The position numbers and the translations under genes are program-made. From positions 95,146,001 through 95,210,000 of the forward strand of contig OX465598.1 in assembly GCA_950022295.1 (NCBI GenBank): a DNA stretch of 64,000 nt. The letters are read 5' to 3'. This document shows positions 56,166-64,000 of this stretch, one piece after another. The notes below the pieces were generated by a model. That model saw only the letters and a list, made by a program, of their open reading frames with translations. It was not told the origin of the DNA and made no database searches. The number at the start of each line of letters is the position of its first letter. Within the stretch, counting starts at the first letter, position 1. The DNA comes from Bromus sterilis. Lineage: Eukaryota > Streptophyta > Magnoliopsida > Poales > Poaceae.

Positions 56166-56987
56166 GAAGCCGAGCTCGTCGAGTTCCTCCGTGAGAACCG
56201 GGACATCTTTGCATGGTCTCCACAAGACATGCCTGGAGTGCCGAGGGAACTCGCCGAGCACAAGCTCCACATTCGGCCAGGTTCTAAACCGGTCAAGCAA
56301 CCACTTCGACGTTTTTCTGAAGACAAGACAAGAGAAATCGGCGAGGAGGTCGCCAAGCTCAAAGCTGCAGGTTTCATCATGGAGGTGTTCTACCCCGAGT
56401 GGCTGGCAAACCCAGTCTTCGTGATGAAGAAGAACAAGACTTGGCGCATGTGTATCGATTACACCTGCCTTAACAAGGCATGCCTCAAAGATCTGTTTGC
56501 TCTGCCCCCTATAGATCAAGTCATTGACTCTACGGACGGCTGCGAGCTTTTGTCATTTATGGATGCAACTGCTAGCTATCACCAGATCAAACTTGCTGTG
56601 GAAGATCAAATAAAAACTGCCTTTATAACCCCCTTTGGGGCTTATTGCTATATCACCATTCCCTTTGGCCTGAAGAATAGAGGGGATACCTATCAGCGCA
56701 CCATCCAGTGATGCATGCACTCTCAGCTCGGCAGAAACTTGCATGTGTATGTAGATGACTTGGTGGTGAAGACGGTCAAAGGAGTCACACTCCTGGACGA
56801 CCTCAACGAAACGTTCGGCAACCTGCGCACCTATCAGATCGAGCTGAACCCGGAGAAGTGTGTGTTTGGCGTTCCAGCCGACAAACTCTTGGGATTTCTT
56901 GTTTCTGAAAGAGGAATCAAATGCAATCCCGAGAAGATAGCCGCAATCGAGCGAATGGATCGACCCAAGAATCTGAAACAGGTATAG
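56166..56987 (+). pseudogene. Y reverse transcriptase
   Basis: Frame continuous with the protease. Blocks in order: I-F-A-W-S-P-Q-D-M-P-G-V, H-x-L-x-I-R-P-G, W-R-M-C-I-D-Y-T-C-L-N-K-A-C (the usual D in K-A-C-P-K-D is separated by changes), L-P-P-I-D-Q-V-I-D-S-T-D-G-C, S-F-M-D-A-T-A-S-Y-H-Q-I, F-I-T-P-F-G-A-Y-C-Y, I-P-F-G-L-K-N, and the active-site Y-V-D-D at 56748-56759. Nonsense codons: TGA at 56709-56711 and TAG at 56985-56987. The polymerase copied element RNA into DNA. Confidence 0.93.
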
Positions 56988-58100
56988 AAGTTCACCGGTT
57001 GCCTGGCGTCACTCAGTCGATTTCTCAGTCGGCTGGGAGAGAAGGCAATCCCGCTGTATCAGCTCATGAAGAAGATGGAGAAGTTCACATGGACTCCACA
57101 AGAAGATGAAGCATTTAAGGAGCTGAAGCGTATGCTCTGCACTGCGCCGATTCTGGCTGCGCCGATTGAGAAGGAGCTGATAATGTTATACATTGCGGCA
57201 ACCAATCGGGTGATTAGTGCAGTGATGGTGGTAGAGCGTTATGAGAAGGACAAAGCACAACCGATTCAGCGGCCTGTATATTACATCAGTGAGGTGCTCT
57301 CAACGTCCAAGCAAAATTATCCACATTACCAGAAGATGTGCTATGGAGTCTACATGGCGGCCAAGAGATTGAAGCCCTATTTTCAAGCTCATCCGGTTAT
57401 GGTAGTCAGCTCGGCCCCGCTAGCGGACATCATTGGCAACAGAGATGCAACCGGCAGTGTGGCCAAATGGGCAATTGAGATCGCAAACCACGGCATTCAG
57501 TACGAGCCGAGAACAGCAATCAAGTCTCAAGCGTTGGTCGATTTCCTGGTGGACTGGGCTGAACCTCAGTACATGCCACCCGTCCCAGGATCGGACTTCT
57601 GGAGAATGCATTTTGATGGGTCCAAGATGAAGAATGGCCTAGGGGATGGCATTGTCCTAACATCACCAAAAGGAGACCGACTGCACTATGTATTGCAAAT
57701 CCATTTCGCAGCATCAAACAATGTTGCCGAATATGAGGCTCTTGTACACGGCATCAAGCTGGCCAAGGAGATCGGCATTCGGAAAATAGAATGTTTCGGC
57801 GACTCTGACAAGCTATCGTTTCATGGTGCAGCAGCTAAGTGGATATTTTGAAGGTTGCGAGTTTCACCATGTGCCCAGAGCAAACAATGAAGCAGCAGAC
57901 ACCCTGTCCAAGCTCGGCTCCACCAGGCAGAGTATTCCACCAGAAGTGTCATTGGAGCATATCAAGAAGCCTTCCATTACGCCTTCGCCAGAGTCTGAGT
58001 CCATTTTCATATCAGACACCGACCTGGAGGCATTGAGGAAAGCAAAGCTGGTGCAGCCAATGAAAATTCCGACTCTAAAGAAGCAGTCGTGCGCTCAGGG
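56988..58100 (+). pseudogene. Y double RNase H
   Basis: The first RNase H (about 57000-57520) has Y-I-A-A-T-N-R-V-I-S-A-V where active enzymes have an Asp, so its site looks lost. A second, archaeal-type RNase H follows (57590-57960): F-D-G-S, E-Y-E-A-L, G-D-S-D, and after a frame change near 57815 N-N-E-A-A-D-T-L-S-K, giving the D-E-D-D set. Loss of the first site and gain of the second is an established trait of Tat elements. It degrades RNA in the RNA/DNA hybrid. Confidence 0.85.
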
Positions 58101-59720
58101 AGCCATGGCCTTAAAAAGTCCAGCAGATCCAGGGGCTGCCGATTGCAGTCCAGGGGCTTCTGATCTTGGCAAAAAGAAGAAATCAAGGCGAAAAGCAGCA
58201 TCAACGTCGGGTGTCGGGAGCTCGTCCGAGCTGTCAACACCTGAAGCTGTCGACGCCGATCCCAGGAGAAGAGCCGGTAGACCCTGAGGCTCCAGTCTCA
58301 GCAAAGCAAGCAATACCAGGGGCTGTCGACGACAAGCCAGAGGCTGGAATCATTAGCTCGGAGATTGACTCCAAGATGATAGAAGTACAATAGGCCGAGC
58401 CAGAAGAAGCAATCGTACCACAGCAGGCAATGGTCATGGTGGTGGTCACCGCTCCGACCTGGGCATAGCCGATCAGAGATTTCCTGGTCGATGGGACTCT
58501 TCCCCCAGATGAAGTTGAAGCTAGGCAGATCCAGCGCCGATTTGGTGCATACACAATCATCAACAATGAGATGATGCACAGAAGTGTAACCGGAGTTCTC
58601 CAGCGATGTGTAGAAGAGGACAAGGGGCTCGAGCTGCTACGGGACATTCATCAGGGTGAATGCGGCCACCACGCATCAGCACCAGCAATTGTAGCCAAGG
58701 CATTTCACCATGGTTTCTATTGGCAGACGGCGCGAGCAGCGGCAAAGCATCTGGTGAAGCACTGGAATGGTTGACAAGGTTCAAGGCCAATAGTCGTCTT
58801 CCGGCGTCGGCACTCAAAACAATCCCAATAACATGGCCGTTTGCAGTTTGGGGGCTGGATATGGTTGGGCCGTTCAATCGAGGAAGGGGTGGTTTAACCC
58901 ACCTACTAGTTGCAGTCGACAAGTTCACCAACTGGATTGATGCACGCCCGATCAAGAAGGTGGATGGTCCAACAGCAGTTCAATTCTTTGCCGACGTCGC
59001 AAGCAGATATGGAATGCCAAACAGCATCATCACCGACAACAGCACGAACTTTGCAAAGGGGGCATTAGCTCGGTATGCATCCGAGTACGGCATTCGGCTC
59101 GATGTGGCATCAGTAGCGAACCCCCAGTCAAACGGCCAAGCAGAAAGAACAAATGGTCTCATCCTGGCAGGCATCAAACCCAGATTGATTGAGCCACTTG
59201 AAAGAGCACCCGGAGCATGGATTGATGAGCTCCCAACAGTTTTGTGGAGTCTGAGAACCACACCCAACAGATCAACCGGATTCGCCCCATACTTCCTGTT
59301 GTATGGTTCAGAAGCAGTCATCCCAGCCGACATAGAATTTGACTCACCTCGGTACACCTTATACACTGAAGCAGAAGCCAAGGAAGCGCGACAAGACGGT
59401 GTTGATCTGAAGGAAGAAGCTTGCCTGTTGGCTCTGTCCAGGTCGGCAATTTACCAGCAGAGGCTGAGGCACTACCACAGCAAGAAGATCCGCCCCCTCG
59501 CTTTCCGTGAAGGCGATTGGTGCTCCGCCGAATACAGAAGTCGGATGGTTAGCACAAGTTATCCTCACCTTGGGAGGGTCCCTTCATCGTGAGCCGATCA
59601 CTCAAGAACAATGCATATTACCTCATTGATTACACGCAAGGCACTCGGCACAAGGACACTTCAGGAGTTGAGACGCAGCGTCCCTGGAACGCCAAGCTAT
59701 TATGCCCATTTTACAGTTGA
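58101..59720 (+). pseudogene. Y linker and integrase
   Basis: After a Lys/Ser-rich linker with frame changes (58101-58500), the zinc region reads H-Q-G-E-C-G-H-H-A-S. The expected C-x-x-C at its end is lost (H-W-N-G). The catalytic core has V-A-V-D-K-F-T-N-W, I-I-T-D-N-S-T-N-F and N-G-Q-A-E-R-T-N-G (D, D, E). The carboxyl end is in broken frames and finishes at W-N-A-K-L-L-C-P-F-Y-S, TGA 59718-59720. It is closely similar in layout to the integrase of X. Confidence 0.9.
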
Positions 59721-60457
59721 GTCATGCGAGTGTATTCATGCTATCAAGCATTCAATCAGTAAAGTTGTCATGCGTCTAAGAGATAGCATTCGATTGTCTT
59801 TATATGATCTTTTCATTTTTGGGCAAGCCTCAGTTGGCAAAGCCTTGTCATTCCCGAGATGTGCGAAAAATCTCACTTGGGGACTGGCCGACCGTGCGGT
59901 CACAAGTATAAAGAAAAACATGAGAACTGCAGGTTCGAAACCAAGCCAGCATGCGACACGAGCACAGATCATGAGTTGACTGTGGCATCGATGAAGCAAC
60001 AGCTGGTCGGACCTGCGGTATCTCATCTCGAACATAAAAACACTCTAGAAAAAGGATCATGGCCGACGACGCCATTCGTCGACTCCGTCCACGATCGACG
60101 CAGCGCGCAGTCGGCAAGGAGCAATTGGCCAACTAATGTTGTGCAGAATCCTTCCGCGCTAACGCTAGAACAGTTCAGCCCTAAGTGACCAAACCCGGAG
60201 GGGCGTATGATCCTATGAGCCGACGCCGGACCACACGTCGGCTGTCGGTAAACTTGGAATCATGTCCCCAAGGGAAATGGCGCAAGGCAAAAGCGAACAA
60301 GCGAGAAGCAGGAAGTCGATCACATAAGAAAGTTGCTTAATAAGCAAAGATAAGAGGCTCAAGGCTGAATAAGTTCATTACATCAAACTACCCCCAGTGG
60401 GTGTTCCCCAAATCTTGCAAAGTCGTGCGAGTACAGTAAAGAAGCAAAGCGAACTAG
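59721..60457 (+). other. Y region between pol and the end of the reverse-strand gene
   Basis: About 740 bp in which I see no supported gene. It would hold the 3' ends of transcripts from both strands. A short block CCCCCAGTGGGTG at about 60392 resembles the paired module found at 62212 and 62341. Confidence 0.55.
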
Positions 60458-62920
60458 CTAGGCGGTGGGAGCAGTCGAGGTTGGCGGCGCGGTCCAGGCA
60501 ATCGGAGCAGTGGAAGGCGTTGATGTAGCGGCTGGGACTGTTCGCTCCGGCACAGTCGGGCCCTCTTGCACAACAGCGGCCTCCGATTGCTTCAACGCCG
60601 TCTGAGCTTCCTTGGCCTTGGAGGGCTCGGCATCGGCAAGCTTAGCACTCATCCGTCTTTAGGTGGCCTTGGGCGATGTCTGAGACGAGCCGCTGTCAGA
60701 TAAATCATTGTGGTACAAGTGGGAGCTGGAAGAGCGTGCTGGTTGGCTGCCTTGACCTCCTCGGGCGCTGCCACCAGCAGAAGGGTTGTCGTCGGCCAGG
60801 GCAGCAATGGAAAGTGGAGCAACCGGCATCCCAGCATCGTCAAGAACGGGAGTATATTCAGTATGAGGGAACCACCCGTCCATGGTCGTGGCAAGGCGGT
60901 TTACCTGGGCATCAGCAGTCTCCAGGAGGTCGGCCGCCCCGTCTCTCATGGTGTAAAGCCGAGCCAAGCTAAGCTTGGGGTACCAGCTAAGCACGATCAG
61001 AAGCGCCATCTCGGCGCCAGTCCGGGTGGCTGAGTCAAGCAGAGCCTCGACTCGGCGGGGTGCAGCCTTCAGTAGCATCAGCACTTGGTCGTTAGTGGCA
61101 TTCGGGACATCTCCTTGTTCCGAGTCCTCAGCATCGGAGTCATTGGTGCCTGCTGAGGATCCTTCGCCATGGTGCGGGTGCCCGAGTGCGTGCTTCAGTT
61201 CGGCAGTCCCCCAAAGCAGCTCGGTGAGCTTCTGGACGCCCAATTTGAAGGCAAATACGCTGCCAAGAATTACAGGGATGCGAGCCTCGGTGGCAATGAT
61301 GAATTCCCGGGGACTCCACCCTTCAGCTTCGGTCCTCACCGGCCAGCCCTCTTCAGCTCGGATTCGCCTTTCCTCAGAAACGGCGTGCTGAGCAACGGGC
61401 TCGGTGGTAGGCCAGTACTCTGCGTCGGAAAGTTAAGTGTGAGGAGATGTAAAAAAGAAGAGGTCAGTAGGAAAATTGAGACAGGAAAGGTAGCTTACCA
61501 GAAAGAAGAGAGTCCATTTCGCGCCGTCCCTCGAGATTATCTCGGGCCTCGCATCGGGCCCTGGTCAGCTCGTCGTTGTGGCGCAAGGTCATGGCTTCCA
61601 GCTTGGCCACGGCATCATCTCGTTCCGCTTGCATAGCGGACCGAGCGGTCACCGCAACATCACGCTCTGAGCGCAGGATCTCAGCGGTCGTGGTGTGGGC
61701 CGAGATTACTGCCTCCAGTTCGGTTTTATGGCTGACTCTGAGCGCAACCATCTCACTTCGCAGCCGCTCGGCAGTGCGAGACAAATCGGTTTCGACGGCT
61801 CGAAGGTGCTCAAGCTCCTGCTGAGCAGCAGCAAGTTCGGGGCCTTGACGGCCGAGCTGATCCACCATCTCGGCTACCCGGCCCTGAAGAGCAGTAATAG
61901 TGGGCAAAGATGCGGCAGCAGCTACAATGTGGTTCAGAAGAGAAAGTCAGAATCGGAGAAGGAAATCAATCGGTGGGGAATCATTAGAATTACCTGTCAG
62001 CTCAGCGACCTTGGCGGTCTGTTAATTCACTTGAAGCTGAGCGAAGGCAAGGAGTCGCAAGCTGGCAGAATAGGACTCGAGCAGAGTCTCGAAGACCTTG
62101 CGTTTTTCCTCGGCAGCAGCCTGTGAATTGAAAGAGAGTCAGAAAAAAAAGATGATGAGATCAAAAGTCGAGAGAAGATCTGAGCTGATTACAACGCAAT
62201 CGGCCCGAATCTCGGGGACTACACCCAGTGGGTGCGCTTGCGCGCACCCACTTGAGGGCAGATCCACCGATCTGAGGATGGCACGAAAGGACAAGAGTCA
62301 GAAGAAGATCCGAGCTGATTGCAAGCAATCATCCCGGATCTCGGGGACTACACCCAGTGGGTGCGCTTGCGCGCCTCCACTCAGAGAAAAGAACTTACAG
62401 TGTGATTACGGTCGACGAGCTCGAGCTCTTGAAGCACGCCGACGTAGAGTGCCTTCACTCGGTCGTATGCTGAGGCCATAGTGCCATGAGAGGCCAAAGG
62501 GAAGCGACACGTGGCGTCGAGCTCGGGGTCAACAGAACCGGTGCGGGAATAAGCCACGCGGAAGTGCTCCACTGAATGCATTTGCGATTCAGGAGCTGCC
62601 GAGGAGGTCGTCGTCGACGTCGGCTGATAGATTAAAGCTGTAGAAGCACTAGCAGTTGAGGGTGGCGCCGAGGTTGCTGGCGGCGCAGTAACACTTGGGG
62701 TCGGTGTAGTCGTTGGAGGAAGAGGCACCGTAACAATCGGCGGAGTAGTCGTGGCAATAGCATCGGGGATCCGACCGGAGGACCGCGTCGGGGAAGGAGC
62801 AATCGGAGGATCCGACTGCAATCCCTCGGTGTGGGCGGCCTCTAGGTCGACGATGTCTTCGGGGGCCAGAGAGGCTTTGGGCAGAGGCTTGCTCGGAGGC
62901 TTTCTCGGAGGTTTGCGCAA
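60458..62920 (-). pseudogene. Spliced reverse-strand gene of Y (coiled-coil protein)
   Basis: Proposed exons: 62920-62399, 62120-61994, 61921-61499 and 61419-60458. Donors read GTAAGT, GTAATT and GTAAGC; acceptors TTCACAG, TTGTAG and GACGCAG. The total is 2034 bases (678 codons) and all junction phases agree, so four ORFs that look separate become one frame. Two nonsense codons remain: TAA at 62024-62022 and TAA at 60661-60659. Exon 1 is Pro/Thr/Ser-rich (P-P-R-K-P-P-S-K-P-L), then D-R-V-K-A-L-Y-V-G-V-L-Q-E-L. Exons 2-3 are a long coiled coil (R-S-E-M-V-A-L-R-V). Exon 4 is partly hydrophobic and helical and ends Ser/Pro/Ala-rich. No in-frame ATG is present at 62920 (the codon is TTG) and a TGA lies just upstream, so the start is unresolved. 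Reverse-strand ORFs are known in Tat elements (maize Grande gene23 is one); the function is unknown. Confidence 0.75.
62172..62385 (+). repeat. Two ~85 bp direct repeats in intron 1 of the reverse-strand gene
   Basis: Copies begin at about 62172 and 62301, 129 bp apart. Each has AGAAGATC-GAGCTGATT, then TCGGGGACTACACCCAGTGG and a hairpin-forming GTGCGCTTGCGCGCAC-type core (the second copy has changes on its right arm). The core resembles the paired module in X. Confidence 0.8.
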
Positions 62921-62929
62921 CCCAGATCA

Positions 62930-63532
62930 AACTACTGGGGATAGACTACGTGATTAGGGTTTACCACTAGATGTTGCAGTCACGACAGCAAGTGCCACAG
63001 ATGCGGCGCCTCCAAGGTATTCGCGCGTGCAGGAAGGAAGCGTCGGGCGGCGAACTGCTAGGTCCGCTCGCACAACCTGGAGATGTAAGTGGCGGCAGCT
63101 AGGTTATGAACTGCACTGTCACCCCTTTCGGGGGTAGCCCTTCCACTTATATAGACGTCCGCGGTGGGCTCAACAATTGAGGCCCATCTGGACTCTACAC
63201 TCCAAATTCCACTTGGATCACATCCGAGTGGGCTCCTGCCCCTTAAGTGCGCAACCCTATAGGTACACGTACACATAGACACGACTCGGATCACATCCGA
63301 CTCAATCAGTCGGTAGCGGCGCCTAGAAGGACGTGTCGACTCGCATATGTGCGCAAAGTCATAATACAAACCATTACAAAGTATCATATATAACAATCCT
63401 TTTGGCTCACGATATATGTTGTTGAGCTCAAGGCGAGTATTGGCACCCTTGTTGGTAGCTCGACCTCTCTTCTTGAAGCCATGATACAAATTTTTAATTG
63501 GGTTAACACTTAACCCATATCGCATGGTCATG
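62930..63532 (-). other. Probable upstream region of the Y reverse-strand gene
   Basis: Contains TATATAAG (reverse strand) at 63153-63146, about 225 bp before the first recognised codon. No ATG is found between the TATA-like site and 62920. The reverse ORF 63531-63058 is open by chance: it overlaps the promoter-like site and has no recognised domain. Confidence 0.45.
63146..63153 (-). promoter_or_regulatory. TATA-like box upstream of the Y reverse-strand gene
   Basis: On the reverse strand TATATAAG, followed by TGGAAGGGCTACCCC. A plausible core promoter for the spliced gene. Confidence 0.5.
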
Positions 63533-64000
63533 CTGTTGTGGTTATAGACCTAACAATAGATATAGGGGTAGTGATGGAGCTATGAAGATCTGTACGCAAA
63601 GATGGTGGCACCAGGAAGATTATACAGGTTAGGCCTCTCCTTGGAGATAACAACCTTAATCCTATCCTAGATAGCCTGGGGTGATCTTGCCCAAAGTGTC
63701 GAAGATTCTCCCCCTTACTGGGGTGAAAGGATGGGCTTATATAGAGTGCGCCATGTCCCTTCACTGCCCAGTAATGGGTTTTAATTACAGAGTTAAGGAT
63801 GGCTATTATTACAATGAGAAACGTCTCTCCGTTACTGCTATTTAAGTAGGGGTAACGCCTATGGTTTTAATGTCTTGTAACTCCAGCTCCTCTTCTTCTT
63901 TTCCGAGTGTCATGCAGCTCGGCTTCTCCTGCTTCCGAGTAACCAGCTTATTCGGATGGTAGTGCTTTCATCCGAGTGACGCCTTACTCGAGAAATGGCC
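63533..64000 (-). other. Possible LTR segment at the right edge
   Basis: Begins TGTTGTGGTTATAGACC on the plus strand, the look of an LTR end. A reverse-strand TATATAAG lies near 63732-63741, with about 200 bases between it and the end, as in an R-U5 region. No primer site is recognisable to its left, so a solo or 3' LTR, or simply more of Y, are all possible. Confidence 0.35.

Larger units (their letters stand above)
52298..64000 (+). mobile_element. Y: Tat-lineage Ty3/gypsy element, 3' end outside the window
   Basis: 5' LTR 52298-53159, tRNA-Lys primer site, gag, protease, reverse transcriptase, two RNase H domains, integrase to 59720, then a reverse-strand spliced gene (62920-60458). The 3' LTR, expected to begin TGTAGGGGGAATG, is not seen before 64000. 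At least six nonsense codons and several frame changes make gag-pol non-functional. A separate LTR-like segment may begin at 63533. Confidence 0.85.

Noticed and set aside
63058..63531. Reverse-strand ORF of 157 aa
   Set aside because: It overlaps the promoter-like TATATAAG site of the Y reverse-strand gene and has no recognised motif; open by chance.

Overview
This window is intergenic DNA from a Triticeae grass (wheat, barley, rye or Aegilops type). It holds layer upon layer of nested LTR retrotransposons, and I see no intact host gene. The evidence is several copies of one Athila-type Ty3/gypsy family (LTR ends TGATACGTCC...CATCA, primer site for tRNA-Asp), a Sabrina-like LTR family, a BARE1/Angela-type copia solo LTR, two Tat-lineage gypsy elements carrying reverse-strand genes, a broken LINE and a fragment of plastid DNA. 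Family names are from memory of Triticeae repeats; domain calls come from motifs visible in the translations.

Layout. The oldest layer is a LINE. Its pieces lie at 26687-27110, 50130-50453 and 51945-52249. A reverse-strand Sabrina-like element (M0) sits left of the first piece; its 5' LTR is split into 903-1788 and 26102-26686. A 24 kb compound of Athila-type DNA (1789-26096) split that LTR. The compound contains element M1 (3' LTR 1789-3374, internal region 3375-10179, 5' LTR 10180-10535 plus 23020-24288). M1 carries an Angela-type solo LTR (4590-6735) and a plastid trnE-trnY insert (about 7433-7825). Its 5' LTR is split by a complete forward element, N1 (10536-23014, target duplication ATGTC). 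N1's coding region is in turn split by a 4.1 kb LTR-like unit, N2 (13548-17645, duplication ACCTA).

From 27111 to 50124 a second compound, O2, interrupts the LINE (duplication GTTAC). O2's 5' LTR holds a solo LTR (27989-29621) and element N3 (from 30291). N3 carries an unrecognised ORF in place of gag. O2's 3' LTR was hit by reverse element M4 (44451-49681), which was itself hit by Tat-type element X (to 44450). One large deletion seems to have joined N3's 3' LTR to the middle of X's pol at about 39041. X carries a reverse-strand gene for a B3-like protein with its own TATA box.

From 52298 to the right edge lies Tat-type element Y: 5' LTR, tRNA-Lys primer site, decayed gag-pol with a second (archaeal-type) RNase H, and a reverse-strand gene. 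I can splice that gene into four exons whose phases agree.

How it works together. All pol-bearing reading frames are broken by stops or shifts, so no element here looks autonomous. The Athila-type copies carry only gag-protease or an unknown ORF and would need enzymes supplied in trans. The most interesting signals are: the two reverse-strand genes in the Tat elements; a nine-codon leader ORF ending in GTGAGTAG that is kept in all nine LTR copies that span it; the cargo swap between N1 and N3; and a paired GC-rich module shared by X and Y.
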